64,000 nt of DNA, from NCBI GenBank assembly GCA_018697195.1, contig JAGMWU010000140.1:1-64000 (forward strand), given 5' to 3'. The first letter of the stretch is position 1. Each line of letters opens with the position of its first letter. A model generated the notes under the pieces. The model did no database searches and was not told the DNA's origin. It saw only the letters and a program-made list of their open reading frames with translations. The stretch comes from Certhia americana. Its lineage: Eukaryota; Chordata; Aves; Passeriformes; Certhiidae. A program made the translations under genes and the position numbers. Below, piece by piece: positions 1 to 11,690 of the stretch.

Positions 1-89
1 CATTGGTTTTGCCCAGGAAATCCTTGAATCTCTCATCACAGCACTTACAGAAATGACCCTTCACGTAGGAAGGCACGCAGAATTAGCCA

Positions 90-235
90 GGAAATGAAAA
101 GACAGCAGTGCAGGAAAACAGGACACAGCCCCTACCATTAGCTGCGATGGTGCACATTTGACATGAGTTGGTCACAAAATTATTACTTCCACTGAGGTGC
201 CTCTGGGCCTGAGGCAGGACAGGACTGCTATAAAA
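90..235 (+). promoter_or_regulatory. Feather keratin promoter (copy 1)
   Basis: The TATA box TATAAAA lies at 229-235, preceded by a C/T-G-rich block (CCTGAGGCAGGACAGG) that matches the CCTGGGGCAGTGCAGG block before the other keratin TATA boxes here. A GGAAATGA element near 92 corresponds to the GAGGAAATG element found about 130-170 bp upstream of the other copies. Transcription probably starts 25-30 bp downstream. Exon 1 then ends at 298 with a strong donor (CAG|GTGAGTGAG). Confidence 0.85.
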
Positions 236-314
236 GGCAGCCCAAGTCTCTGCACTCTCATCCACTGCTCTCACCATCCTCTCCTGCACAGGAATCAGGT
301 GAGTGAGAAGCCTC

Positions 315-366
315 TTCTCCTCCTCCTCCTCCTCCTCCTCCTCCTCCTCCTCCTCCTCCTCCTCCT
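315..366. repeat. (TCC)n trinucleotide repeat in intron 1
   Basis: About 17 TCC/CTC units lie just after the splice donor of keratin copy 1. The long poly-Leu reading frame they create is an artefact of the repeat, not a protein. Confidence 0.95.
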
Positions 367-656
367 TCTTGCAGACCAGCTCTTTCCTGGCTGTAGGTCT
401 CAGCTTAGAGCGGCTGTCATAGCACAGGGCTGGGAGCTGCTGCTGCTGCTGCTGGGAGAGGGCAGGGCTGAGAAGGTCTTGTGCAGACAGAGAGAGGCTG
501 GGACTTGGCTGAGGTGGCTCCTGGGCTTTGAGCTGGCCACTGCAATGTGGGCCAGCAGGTGCCAGCAGGGTGTTTGGCTGCAGTGCTGCTCCTCATGTGT
601 GCCTCCTTTCTGCTTCTCCCTGTCTTCTGTGCCAGGTGCACCTGTGACCTCGAGCC

Positions 657-965
657 ATGTCCTGCTGCAAGCCCTGTGACCCCTGCTGCCAGCCCTGCGG
701 CCCCTGCCCGCTGGCCAACAGCTGCAATGAGTGCTGTGTCAGGCAGTGCCAGAGCTCCCACGTGGCCATTGAGCCACCTGCTGTGCTGGTGACCCTGCCC
801 GGGCCCATCCTCAGCACCTTCCCACAGAACACCGTGGTGGGATCCTCTACCTCTGCTGCTGTGGGCAGCATCCTCAGCTGTGATGGAGTGCCCATCAGCT
901 CCGGGGGCTTTGACCTCTCCTGCATCACCAACTGCTATGGCAGCAGATGTTGTCGTCCCTGCTAA
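657..965 (+). CDS. Feather beta-keratin, Cys-rich variant (copy 1), intact
   Basis: Structural corneous beta-protein that polymerises into the filament-matrix of cornified feather or skin-appendage cells. The 102-aa frame is intact. It has a Cys/Pro-rich N-terminus ([11 protein letters not shown]...), the family signature P-L-A-N-S-C-N-E at 18-25 and V-R-Q-C at 28-31, then the beta-sheet core at about 36-69 ([32 protein letters not shown]). I count 17 Cys. The C-terminus reads [18 protein letters not shown] where the common feather form has a Gly-rich GLSGLGS stretch, so this belongs to a Cys-tailed subgroup shared with the copies at 18 and 21 kb. Exon 1 is about 258-298, the intron is 299-635 (acceptor TGCCAG|GTGCACCTG), and the start codon lies 21 bp into exon 2. 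The 3' UTR runs to a polyA signal at 1315. Family assignment is very secure; tissue of expression is not visible here. Confidence 0.96.
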   Translation: MSCCKPCDPCCQPCGPCPLANSCNECCVRQCQSSHVAIEPPAVLVTLPGPILSTFPQNTVVGSSTSAAVGSILSCDGVPISSGGFDLSCITNCYGSRCCRPC

Positions 966-1314
966 AGATGCTGGCAGTGTCCTTGATGAAGAACTTCCAT
1001 GACCTGAGTAAATCGTGCTAAACAAGAGACAGAGCTTTAGACCTCTGTATTTAAAATAACTCTTCATCTCTGGCTTCTTCTGCAAAAGGTAGCAGGAAGC
1101 ATCTGTCCTGCAATACCCATTGTCCACTTTTCCATTTTTCACATTTTCCACTTCCTCTCTCTCCTTCCTTTGCTGTCCATGTCTCCCCAGGCCAGCCTAC
1201 TGGGACCTTCTGGCCTCCCTCCCTCTGCATGCCAGGCAGATGGATTCCCCCACTGCATCTCTATGGCTGCTCCTGGTGCTCTCTCTGAGCCACTTCCTTT
1301 TCTTCTTTAGACTC

Positions 1315-1320
1315 AATAAA
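1315..1320 (+). terminator. AATAAA polyadenylation signal, keratin copy 1
   Basis: AATAAA lies 350 bp after the stop codon of the intact keratin, followed by a T/G-rich stretch (TTTGTTTTG). This is the expected place for an avian keratin 3' end. Confidence 0.75.
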
Positions 1321-1339
1321 TTTGTTTTGCATCCAAGCC

Positions 1340-2835
1340 TTGGCCTCAGAGTCCTTCATTCTATGGCAACTCTTCAGTGAGCTCAGGGAGAAAGGGTGTT
1401 TTTGGAGAGGATTCATTTGGGCAGAAAAGGGACCCTTCCTCTTTCCCAGAGGAAGGAGAGGATAGGAATCACTTCACTGGCCTGTCTTCTGTGCCCTGTC
1501 TCTTGCAGGAAAAGGAGATGCTCCTGTCTACTCCAAACGAATGACCACTAGTCCATGCAGCCTTGCTGCATCTTTTCCCAAGTCAGGCTGGAGCACTGTT
1601 CCCTGGAACACAGTCTGGGAAAGGGGAGCTGCCCAACCAGTGCTGCCTTTGACTGAGGAGCCCATAGTTGCAGGAGACAGTGAATGAGGTCAGGAGCCCC
1701 TTTGGTCCCTGGGGAACAGATCTCTCATGAGCTTTTTCTGGGGTAGACAGTTTAAATAGAGGATGACACCAAAGGGTGGCAGGAGTGGGGAGACAAAAAT
1801 ATCTGGGAACAGTCCACAATCTCACTTCTTGCTTTCCCACTTCTCCATTACCTGGTCTAGGATCCCTGGCCAGTGCACACAGGCAAAGGTAGATGATGCA
1901 GTGCAGGAGAAGCCCCAGCAAGCCCTTTCCTGGTGAGCCGAGATTGGCCAGACCCTGAGCAGAATGGGTCTGGGTGACGGTAGAACAGAGCTGCTGAAGA
2001 GCACAGCAGCAAGGCTGCTCTCAATAACTCCAGATGAAAAAGCATCGAGGATTGGGGCAGAGAATAGCAAGGGATCTTTTGTGTGGGTCCCCAAAGGAAT
2101 TTATTCTTGGAGAGGGGCAGGGAGGAAAAGCCCCAAAGCAGCAGGGTGCATGGTCTTTTAAACAGGAGAGGTACAAGGGGAGAGTACATTTCTTCAACCA
2201 ATAGGGGAAAGAATGGGGAGGAGAACAAGGCAAGGTTTACAATGTTGCAATGAATGGAGGAATACATGATAGGGGTACAATTTAAACAAACCAATGGGGC
2301 ATCCAGGTTTAGGGGATTTCCAAAGGGGAGGTACAAGCAAGGGGTTGGCACAGGGAAGGACTGACTTCCAGGAAAGGAATGTTCTGGAATAAGGGGCAGG
2401 GTTGGGGTTGGATTGACAGCTTGACAGACAACTGGGAAAGGGAGGAGAAAGCTTTGACCAAACCAACTGACCTGGGGAAATCAGGAATGATCCATTAAAG
2501 AAATTACAATACAAACCCATATTCAAGGAAAACACGCCACCACAGGTAGATGTGCCCCATATGATCCTTCAGCACCTGGTAGGACCCAGTGAGCCCAACA
2601 CCCCCGTGGTGACTGCAGCTCCCAGAGTGCCCAAAGACGTGTGGCTGCTCTGTGGTACTTTGTTTCCTCCAGGCAGCTTTTTTGGTCCTCTTAAGTCTGC
2701 CCCACTGCCAACTGCCAGCTCTGCTGCGGAACAGCTCGCTGCAAGAGCAATTATCTCTCCATCCCCACTGGCTGTTGTAGTGACAAAGAAATTGCCTGAG
2801 CTGTCAGGTATTGGATTTGGAAAGTTAAAGCCCTG
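1340..2835. other. Intergenic, no gene recognised
   Basis: Only short chance reading frames are present. I recognise no keratin, RNA gene or clear repeat boundary. A 95-codon frame at 2552-2839 has no family features that I can name. Confidence 0.5.
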
Positions 2836-3190
2836 GTAGAATTAAAAATCGCCTGGGACATCAAGGGCAATAGGAAAAGTTTCCAGGGGTGTTCTGCTGA
2901 TAAAAGGAAGACAGGAAAAATTTGGCCCTGTTCAGAAGGAAACAGGAGACCTATCAGGAGACACAGAACATTTAGAAAGCTGAGGCTACTCAGTGACTCC
3001 TTTTTTGCCTTGATCTTCACTGACAGGTGCATCAGCTACATCACCTGAGCTGCAGAAGGAGAAGTAGTGGCTGGTACCAGACTGCCCCATCCCTGGAAGT
3101 ATCCAAGGCCAGGTTGAACAGGGTTTGGCTGATGTCCAGGTGCATGGCTAGGAATAAATTTTCCTTCCTCTGGCTACTTCAGGTAGGAGA
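2836..3190 (+). mobile_element. CR1 LINE remnant (degenerate)
   Basis: Two pieces resemble avian CR1. Around 2945-3050 it matches the stretch that runs from an AAAGCTGAGG-type sequence into CTTCACTGACAGGTGC. Around 3088-3140 the phrase CCCATCCCTGGAAGTATCC with AAGGCCAGGTTGAACAGG is characteristic of the CR1 3' region. No reading frame survives. Assignment is from remembered consensus, not from alignment. Confidence 0.6.
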
Positions 3191-3599
3191 TAAAACCACA
3201 AGAGTGGTCATGTCTCACAAGGAGAGATCTCTTAACCATGCTTCAGAGGAGGCTGAGGGAAGGATTAAAACAGGACAAGCCAGTCAGACACATGTTTTTA
3301 ATACCCACTCCCATACTACAATTAGCTTCATCTCAGGGTGAGTTGGTGGAGCCTGGTGTGATCCATGTGGCAATCCTTAAGAGCTCCTTGAACCTGGACT
3401 TTGCTCTTTTCCCAAGCCCCTGAAGCTGGACCCAGGATGCTGCTAATGGTTTTTGCCTCCCCTGCAGAAGCTGGGGAGGAGATATCCAACCTCATCATCA
3501 CCCCAACAGGCCACCTCTACTGAACAAGCTGAGGTCAGACCTACATGCAAATAGTGCTGAAGAGAGAACCACTCCACAGGGAACATACACACAACTATA

Positions 3600-3652
3600 T
3601 AATATTAATTGTTAAAGTTGGAAAAGACCCTTAAGATAAAGTCCATGCTGGG
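3600..3652 (-). mobile_element. CR1 3' tip, minus strand
   Basis: The phrase GTTAAAGTTGGAAAAGACCC followed by TTAAGATAAAGTCCA is the reverse complement of a CR1 3' end. It is a short 5'-truncated insertion. Confidence 0.6.
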
Positions 3653-5160
3653 GGTATGCTGCCACTTTCATTGCCATGGATATATATTGGGATTATATTG
3701 CAATAGTTGGGTCCTGCAGCTGTTAGTGGGGCTGTGTTTCCATTGAGACGCTGGCAATCAATTGTTGGTCGCAACCTCCTGTCCAGCTTTTGAACTGGCC
3801 AAAATGGTAAATTATATGAGGAGTGGGTTCTGGAGATAATGTGTCATATTTCCAAATCACCTAAAACTTCAAAAGCTCTTTTTCACACAGCAGAAGTGGT
3901 GTGTTGTAGTACATTAGCAATTCTTGTGTCAGGGAGTTCAGACTTTTGGGAGCATACACATTGTAACCTCCAAGTTTGAGATTTTTTTTCAGGGTTAGTG
4001 TCAATGTTTGAACCAAAGGACCACACACTTCCATTGGGCAGATGCCAGGTTCAAGTCTTCAAAACATCAAAGCTCCACATGTTTTCTTTGAGGTTTTAAG
4101 TTCAGCTTCTTACCAGGGAGCCATAAATTAGCCCCTGTGGTTTGGCACTTAACTCTTGCTCTGTTTACTTCAGTGATTTTAACTCTTTGCCCTCCAGACC
4201 AGACACACAGCTTCTCAGCAGTGTTAATATTGAAAATTGTGCTCCCATATCTATTCAAAATGTCATTGTTGATGAGGACTGATATGAATATGACCATTAT
4301 AATCTATCTACTGATAAGCTTCCACTCAACTGACTGGCCCATTTACCATCCAGGTATTATCTGGGTTTTGATCTTGAATTTGGAGAGAGAAAGTTATTAT
4401 CCCCTCTTAGAGCTGTTCATGGTGTCTGAATGTTTGGAGTATTTTCTCTCTGACTGCTATTGCTGTGACTGAACCATATTAATTAGACTCTGGAGTCTAA
4501 TTACCCCAGCAGGCCGCTTCTGAATTGCAGCTCTTGAAATGCCTAATGCTAATGCTTTATCATATAACTCTCTCCACCTCTGAGTTCTGTTTGGACATTC
4601 AGTGGGTTCTGGTTCTCAGGAACTATTAATTTGCCTAATGCAGCCTGTGCTTTTGGTTTCACCAGATAGATCACTCAATCTTGTCTCTTGCCCATGGTTC
4701 ATGGTGTTGTGCATTAACATTGCCCAGGTGGGGAGATTTCTTTCTTCCTGATCCTCAGCAACCTCTTTTATGGTCATCACAGGACTAAAAATCTGTGTCT
4801 CAATGTTATCTCCTTTTGTAAAGAGGTAAGGTTTGAGTATGGCATGTCATAGCATGTCACAGTTTACAATTGCCTAAAGAAGAACATTCAGGGCTGTGCT
4901 CGTGCATGGCCTGGCTGCAGCCAGCTTTTGTAATAGCTCTGGAGAATGCATTAAAGGACCTAATGGGTATTCACAGAGGTTCTCCCCTCTCCAACACATC
5001 CACTCCTCCAGCCCAGTGTGCCATGCCATGGGTTATGGAGAAGGGATGATCTGGTTGCTGATTCTGGAATCAAAATTTAAAAAGACACCAGGACACCCAA
5101 ATCTCCTGGTCTCATCACCATTCAGTAAGATCCCATCTCCTCCAGTAAGACATGAAGCCT
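3653..5160. other. Intergenic, nothing recognised
   Basis: AT-rich sequence with chance frames of up to 111 codons. I see no coding, RNA or repeat structure that I can support. Confidence 0.5.
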
Positions 5161-5164
5161 TGGA

Positions 5165-5560
5165 GTGGCCGCCTAGAACAGAGGCTAGACAAGGTTAACA
5201 GAATGAAGGGGGTATTTATTAAAGGCTTTCAATAGATGCACCTTGGGTAGGCAAACCTCCCAAAGGCTACACCCAAGATGGACGATGGTCACGAGTTTTT
5301 CAGACAGATAAAAGTTTTGTCCATTTCCATATCAGGGGTTAATCCTCCAATTACAGCTGCAGGTAATGCATTTACCCCCAGTTTGCCCCCCCTCCATCCC
5401 CTCACTCTTGTTTTTACTTTTTGGGGCCTGAGACAGTGAGGTATCCTTGAGTCCCAGGCTTAGAAAGGAATTGTTTTGTCTGACTAAACTGTGAACACAG
5501 TAACTAACACTCTATATGGAGTTTAGAGTTATGAACTAAAGAATCTCAGGATTACAAATA
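5165..5560 (-). mobile_element. LTR-like retroelement fragment, minus strand
   Basis: On the minus strand an AATAAA (plus-strand TTTATT at 5215-5220) sits near the low-coordinate end. The C-rich tract near 5375-5400 and the GGGGCCTGAGACAGTGAGG block resemble U3/R segments of avian ERV LTRs. I could not fix termini or a target duplication. Confidence 0.45.
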
Positions 5561-6144
5561 TATATAAAAAATACAAAAGCTAAAATCCTAAGGTATCTGA
5601 CATGTCTGCCACAAACATCCAATTTCAGTCTGGGAGGACACACCAGAGCAAAGAGGTCTATGAAGAAGCCAGAGGTCACAGCAGACTTGATGGAGCTTCT
5701 GGGCCACCATGTGGCAATCCCAATATCAGCCCCCGGTCTCATCACTCATCTCTGCCCTTGGCTCTGAACAGCCAAGGAGGGACACTGGCACACTACAACC
5801 CCCTTCACCCCACCACCCCACAAGCTGGTGCTGCCCTTGGGGCTGGTATTGTCAGCCTAGTGGTCCAATTAAGACTGGCAGCAGCCTCAGAAATAGAGGC
5901 TGGGAGTGTGGAGTGAGCAGGAGCTACAGCTCAAACCTGAGACCTGGAGGGCCCCGCAGGAGCAGAACTGCTTGGAGCAATTCTGGCTGTATGGGAGTGT
6001 GAGCAAGGATTCCCCCCTGGTGTCAAGGGACTATCACCAGTCTTCCACAGTCATAGGCACTGTCTTTTCTGTTTGTTGAATCTACACCAAATGTCACCAG
6101 GAATAGAAATGCATATGTCTCCACAGGAGACAACATAATGCTAA

Positions 6145-6200
6145 AATCATGGAATTATGGAATCAAAGAATAGTTCAGGTTGGAAGGGATGCTTACTGGA
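6145..6200 (-). mobile_element. CR1 3' tip, minus strand
   Basis: ATCATGGAATTATGGAATC followed by TTCAGGTTGGAAGGGA is the reverse complement of the CR1 3' end with its ATTCTATG-type octamer repeats. It abuts the minisatellite that starts at 6207. Confidence 0.7.
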
Positions 6201-6206
6201 GTTGCT

Positions 6207-6358
6207 GTTTGGGTCCCTGTCTCAGTCGTGGTGTCCTCACATGTGGTTTAAGTCTCTGTCTCAACCACTGTGTTCTCAGATGTAGTTTGGATCCCTGACT
6301 CAGTTGTGGCATTCCCAGAGGTGGTTTGGTCCCTGCCTTAACCACAATCCTCAGACTG
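6207..6358. repeat. 39-bp minisatellite, about four units
   Basis: Units start at 6207, 6246, 6285 and 6324 (the last partial). Each begins GTTT, then a GTCCCTGTCTCA-like segment, and ends with a TTCTCAGATG-like segment. Spacing is exactly 39 bp. A diverged copy of the same array lies at 39531-39665. Confidence 0.85.
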
Positions 6359-6433
6359 AAATGATACATGGCTCAACCAGCACAGGTCAACCCCAACACA
6401 GCACCAAAAGCTGCTGGTTTTCACTGGGGTAGG

Positions 6434-6971
6434 TGTTATAAATGGGTAATATGATGATTGGCTCTCGCAGTTAAGGGGTGACTATTGTGTATATGTTAAG
6501 AGAAGTTTTGTTGATGTGTGGTTATGTTATTGTAGTTTGTAATTTGGACACCCTCTGCTCTCCCCCCAGACCCCTTTCCCCCTTCTGTATTGTTGCCACT
6601 GGACAGCCTTTGCTTGTCAGGGCTGTCAGGGACATGTGGAGGGAGGGCAAGTGCCTGTGCCCCTTGCATGGGGCAGTTGGGAATGGGGAGGGCTTGTTGC
6701 TGGGGACAATACCTCACTTCCAGCCAAGGTGCAAAAAAGTCTCCAATCAACTCTTCTCTCCAATGGGCAGTGAAGAAGAGCTGACATAGAGACTTTGAGA
6801 GGGGCCAGGGTTGGCTATTGCAGCCCCAGGGGTATAAAAGGGGGAGCAGCCATTTTTGTGGCAGTTGGCCACAGTCCCAGTGCCGTCTGTTTTTCCTTAT
6901 TCAGTCCTTTGTTTGTTTTCTTGAAGTTTAATAAACCTTTGAAATTTTAAAGTGAGTGGTCATTTCTCACA
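6434..6971 (+). mobile_element. Solo LTR (538 bp) with 5-bp target duplication
   Basis: The element begins TGTTATAAATGG and ends TTTCTCACA (TG...CA). It is flanked on both sides by GTAGG (6429-6433 and 6972-6976), a perfect 5-bp target-site duplication. Inside are a TATA box (TATAAAA, 6833-6839) and a polyA signal (AATAAA, 6930-6935) in the order expected for U3-R-U5. There is no internal retroviral sequence, so it is a solo LTR left by recombination. Five-base duplications suit ERVL- or beta-type elements, among others; the family is not certain. Confidence 0.9.
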
Positions 6972-7204
6972 GTAGGCAAGGCACCCTTTCTGTCAGCTGG
7001 GACACCAATTTACCAGGATTTTTAGCCTGCTGAAGTGTAAATCCCAGGATATGGGAGGTGATAACTGCTCTTTGGGCACTTACCCAAACTCTTTCATACA
7101 CCCTGTCACTCAGGCATCAGCCACCTCAGGGCATATTTCACGGTTGTCTCCCCTGAAAGTTGTCTACTCTCACACCAGGGTGACACTGGATTCCACAAAC
7201 CTGA

Positions 7205-7450
7205 CAATAAGTCAACAGTGTTAATTAGCACAGCTGTTAATTAAGCAGCTCAGGTGAGGGTAAAACAAGTACTTGGGGAGCCTGCAAAACAAAAGAACTT
7301 GTTTCACTCATGGATGTGGGATGTGACACAGGGATGTGTATTCACTCTTCCTCTCCACCCCATTGCTCCACCAGCACAGCAAGAGCATTGCAAAGCACCC
7401 AGCCTTTGATCCTATCAAAGTGTTCCCAAGCTCATTTTAGATGTCAGAAC
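7205..7450. repeat. Segment paralogous to 39780-40010
   Basis: The phrase GGGAGCCTGCAAAACAAAAG and later CTATCAAAGTGTTCCCAAGC parallel matching phrases at 39865 and 39980. Together with the shared minisatellite this shows that the two intergenic regions derive from one duplication. Confidence 0.6.
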
Positions 7451-8796
7451 ACCTATCACAGCTAAGGTTTAAATTATAAAAAATTAAATAAACATCTGAG
7501 CTTTGCATCTGGCAACTGATTTGTAGCCCTTACTCAGGACAGTGGAGAGAGGTATTTCAAGTATCTCTGCAGGTATCTCTGGTGGTGATCTGATGTAGGA
7601 GGTCATGAATCACCCATGGGAAGTGCCACTGTCCTTGCATGGATGAAGGAAAGGACTGAGGCCTTTGATATACCACATGTAGCTTTACCATCCCAATGGG
7701 GACAACTGAAAGGAATCTGTCTCATAAACCTCCTTTTCATGTTATAAATGAGCAGAAATTGTGCTCCAGGATAGGGCTTGTCTGAGCTAATTGAGACATT
7801 TCTGATATTTATTTGGAGATATAATTCTAAATGGAAAAGTATTGATCTCGACCTCCAGAGCAGGTGTCTTCAGCTATTTGTCACAGAGCTATTTGTCACA
7901 GATCATCAATGGGGAGAAATAGGCCATTTCAGACCTAAATTTATCTCCTCTAAAAGTCACTGTACTGGTCAGGCAAATCACATTTTACAAGAATCAAATT
8001 TTCTCCCAGTGGTGTTTAAGAGAGTTTAAAGACTAAAGATAACTTAGGGAAAAAAAAATTCGGAGTAGACATCTAGGTTTTATTGAGAAGACTTCCACCG
8101 AAAAAGACACTGTCTACACTGTCTGGAGACAAAATGGGAAAGTGATGGACATGAGAAAATCACTTTGCACTCCTGTGTCAGCTCCAAATGCTCAGTGGGG
8201 TTAGAAGGAGGCTGATTTATTTGTGCTTTGTGAAAGATGCATCTGATTAGAGCAATCAAAGCAACTTCTCTCCTGCTCACAAAACCACCCTCCCTGCCAC
8301 CTCTCCCTAGAGGACTTTGGACATGGGTATGAAGTTCAGCAATCAGACAGGACTGCTGACCCAGGCTCTGATGGCAAGTGCTGGGTTCACATCTAATCAT
8401 TTGCTGGAGAAAGTCATGCACACAAGAAAATGCCTGTGGATCATGTAATTGGTTCCCAGCATTCAGCCAGAGCAGTGGACATCCTGTTCACATTGGCTTT
8501 ACCAAAACCTTCTGCCCTCTCCCTCTAATAATCCTTATAGCCAAACTGGGGAGATAAAACGTGGAGAAGTGGAGTTTAAGGTGGGTGAAAATTCCACTAG
8601 ATGTCTGGGCTCAGAGGATTCCACCAGAGCTAATTACTGCATCTCCCACACAGGCACCTTGATCCACTAAATTTGCATCATCAGAATGTTTTGATTTTAC
8701 CAGAAACAAAGGGCAAAGGCTCAGACAAAAGAATACAGAAAGAAATGCCGCTGTCTTGAGAGATGATTAAAATCCTCCTGTTTACCATCTCCTGGC
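7451..8796. other. Intergenic, nothing recognised
   Basis: No gene or clear repeat. A short direct duplication (CACAGAGCTATTTGT, then TCACAGATC) near 7880-7905 is minor. Confidence 0.5.
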
Positions 8797-8847
8797 TTTT
8801 GCTGGCTTGTTTGTTTTGTGCCAGTAAAAACAAACAAGCCAGCAAAA
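8797..8847. repeat. Perfect 21-bp inverted repeat with 9-bp loop
   Basis: The left arm at 8797-8817 (TTTTGCTGGCTTG then TTTGTTTT) is exactly complementary to the right arm at 8827-8847. The loop GTGCCAGTA is at 8818-8826. Pairing stops at the next base on each side. It would fold as a 21-bp hairpin in RNA or cruciform DNA. Confidence 0.95.
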
Positions 8848-10779
8848 CTGGAAAAGCTCCCTGATTAACCACATGGGAAGGATTTGCCTTCCAGTTCTTA
8901 ATGAGTGGTGAGAAACATTCCACACTTCATTAGGGGCAGGGCCCTGTGATGCCTTTAGGGGGATCACACATTTTGAAACCATTGCAGGCAACTCAGGCAG
9001 CAGCTCTGAGCGTGATGCTACTGTACAAAAACTGTTCCTCTGGGAACTCTAGATGGACCCTTCAGTGCCAAGGGGATACATTTCTGTATAATATCTCCTC
9101 AGGAGTGCAGTGAACAGCACAGATTCAGTACCAATTTAACACCCAAGGGAAGGATGAATAAACAGGTAGGTAAAGGATGCTGTTGATTTCTTATGAGATT
9201 TAAAGATTATATATTTGACTTTGTGAAATATTTCCCATCCTTGCTCAGTACCTCTCATTCATCACACACATATCTCTGACAATCAAAACCAAACCTCCAC
9301 CTGCAACACAAAGCCTGCCAGCAAATGTTCACCCACAGGATGAGTTCTTTTCTACTCAGTTTTTTCCAGCTTGGGCCCTCATGCCCTTACTTTATCCCAG
9401 AGCTCTGTAGTCACTCTAGAAACACTTTGGACATTTTCATTGGAGCCCACATCAAAGAGCGGCAAGTGGTATTGCTCCAAAGGCAGGGCAAGCTCAGCAG
9501 CCTTCTTCTGCAACACAAACCTTTCAAGGTATCAGGCCAGGTTAGGAGACTGGTGCTTAAGATTCCTAAGAGAGGGAGTCTCCTGAAGATGTCACAGGTA
9601 TTTTCTCCTTCAAGAGGAAAAATTACTTGAGCATAGGTCCCTCCTGCAAATTCCCCAATGTGTCTTTGCCCTCATCAGTTTGTAGGTGGCAGCACCTGTT
9701 CTGAAGTTTAAGTCCACATGGGAGCAGAAGCCTTTTGTTATTGCCAAAACTCAGAAGTTTCCAGCCTTCCAACCCCTGACCTGGTTGGCCCTGGTCCCCA
9801 TCTGCCCTGCCTTCCTTGCCCTGTGCAGCTGAAGCTCTTGACTCCATAAGAGAGGCACCCACCAACAGCACTGGAAGCAGATCCACTCAGGGTTTCCATG
9901 CACAAGCTGGGCAGGATTTCTTGGCATTTCTCCCTTGACATAAAGCTAATGCTCTTTTAAGCTTTTTAACATAGAGGATGCAAGAGGAAACCCACCCTGA
10001 AATGGGTTTGTGACCCTGCAGGGTCAGGCTGTTCTGAGGAACATCAGCTGTGGGGATGGCCATCACATCCTGTTGTGATGAGTGCCAGAAATGTACAGAT
10101 TCATTTCTGCCCATCTGCACAGGATTGCATGCAGATTTGTCCATGCCATGCATTCAAAGGAATTTATCATCCACCTAAGTGGATGCATCCATGCAGCAAA
10201 ATGCCCTTATTTTGAACCCACTGTGGGTTCAACAGGCACAACTCTGGCTGGGCTGGAGCACACCAAGGCACCTCAAGGCCCAAAATAGGGATTGGCTGAG
10301 AATCCCAATAGGGATTGGCTAAAGAATGGAGGAAGCCAAGCAGCCTGGGAAATCTCTTCCAAGGTTGGAGAATGAAGGAGAAATATTGAAGCTCAGCAGT
10401 GCAGTTCAGCTGCCTGGGAGAGAAAGACCAGTAGCAATCAGAAGGTGCTGGAAGGGAGTGAGAGAGAAGGATATGATGTGTACTCACAAATGGGATCCAT
10501 TTGGTGTCCAGACAAGGACTGCAGGGCTGAGACGAGTTTGGCCTTTTGTTAGCGGGATTGAAAACACCATCCCAGGGCTGCCCCAGGCCACTGGTCCTGG
10601 TCTGTAGGGTCTGTAGGGGACTTCTCCAGCAATTGATGTGAGTGTTCTGCCCACAATTATATGCTCCTGTCCCAGAAATTTTAGGAAATCTCATTTCAAC
10701 CTCAAAGCAAACATCCATGATGGAAGTATCATAGAGTAAACAAGGAAGTAAAAGGCACCAGGTATCTGAAACACAGCCT
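8848..10779. other. Intergenic, nothing recognised
   Basis: Chance frames only. A short tandem duplication (ATAGGGATTGGCT, twice) occurs at about 10286-10320. Confidence 0.5.
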
Positions 10780-10965
10780 GTATCATCTGGGATGTCTTAC
10801 ATTTCAGAAGAGCTTGTCAAAAATTTTTCAGTCTGCTTGGGCAACCTCTGAGCCTGAGGCAGTGCAGTACCAGCTTAAAAGTCAATGAAGGTCCTTGGTC
10901 TCTCATCCACTTCATTCTCCTTTTTCTCCTTAAGAACTAGGTGCATCTGCAGTCCCTTTTCCTTC
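10780..10965 (+). pseudogene. Orphan keratin promoter/exon-1 relic
   Basis: CCTGAGGCAGTGCAG at 10853-10867 matches the block that precedes the TATA box of the keratin copies. A TTAAAA follows at the TATA position (about 10875-10880). Then comes CTCTCATCCACTTCATTCTCC, closely matching exon 1 of the real genes (CTCTCATCCACTGC...). No keratin exon 2 follows. I read it as the 5' end of a lost gene copy. Confidence 0.65.
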
Positions 10966-11006
10966 TGCTACTCCTGGAGGATGAAGCCATTATTCACTGG
11001 ACCGGT

Positions 11007-11690
11007 GTTGTGGTTTAACCTCAGCCAGCAACTGAGCATGACTGAGCTGCTCACTCACACCGCCTCAGCAGGATGGGGAGAAATTCAGAACAGTAAAGGT
11101 GAGGAAATCCATGAGTTGAGATAAAAGCAGTTTAACAGGTACAACAAAACCCAGCACACAAGAAAAGCAGACCAAGGAATGCATTCACCATTTCCCAAGG
11201 CAGGTGGGTGTTTAGCCAACCCCAGGAAAGTAGGGCTCCAACATGTGGAATGCTGACTTGGGAAGACAAACTCCTTAATTCCAAACATCCCCCTCCTCCT
11301 TCTTCTTCCACATATTTATATGCAGAGCATGACACCATATGGACTGGAATATCTCTTTGGTCAGTTGGGGTCAGCTGTCCCCTCCCAACAACTTGTGCAC
11401 CCCCAGCAGGTAGGGTGACATGAGGAGCAGAGAAAGCCTTGACTGTGTAAACACCAGTAAACAAGAACTGAAACAACCCTGTATTTTCAAAGCTGTTTCC
11501 ACCACAAATCAAAGCATGATGAAGATGGTATAGAATAATGGGTGGAGAATATACTGGTTTTGGCTTGGATAGAGCTAAATTTTTTTTAGGGTGCCTGATA
11601 TGGGGCTGAATTTTGGATTTGTTCTGAAAAATGCTGATAATACACCTGAGATCTTGTAGCACAGGAAGCTGAACTGCATGTGGTGTTTAG
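11007..11690. mobile_element. Avian LTR-retroelement remnant
   Basis: TGTGGTTTAACCTCAGCCAG at about 11009, CTCTTTGGTCAGTTGGGGTC near 11350, and the phrase TACTGGTTTTGGCTTGGATAG near 11550 are all stretches I associate with a very common avian LTR family. The last appears in the opposite sense to the first, so the copy looks internally rearranged. Boundaries are approximate. Confidence 0.55.

Noticed and set aside
197..679. 160-codon frame with a poly-Leu run at the left end
   Set aside because: It spans exon 1, the (TCC)n repeat and the intron of keratin copy 1; the Leu run is only the translated microsatellite.
417..1151. 244-codon minus-strand frame over keratin copy 1
   Set aside because: Antisense shadow of a GC-rich, biased coding exon; no family signature and no promoter of its own.
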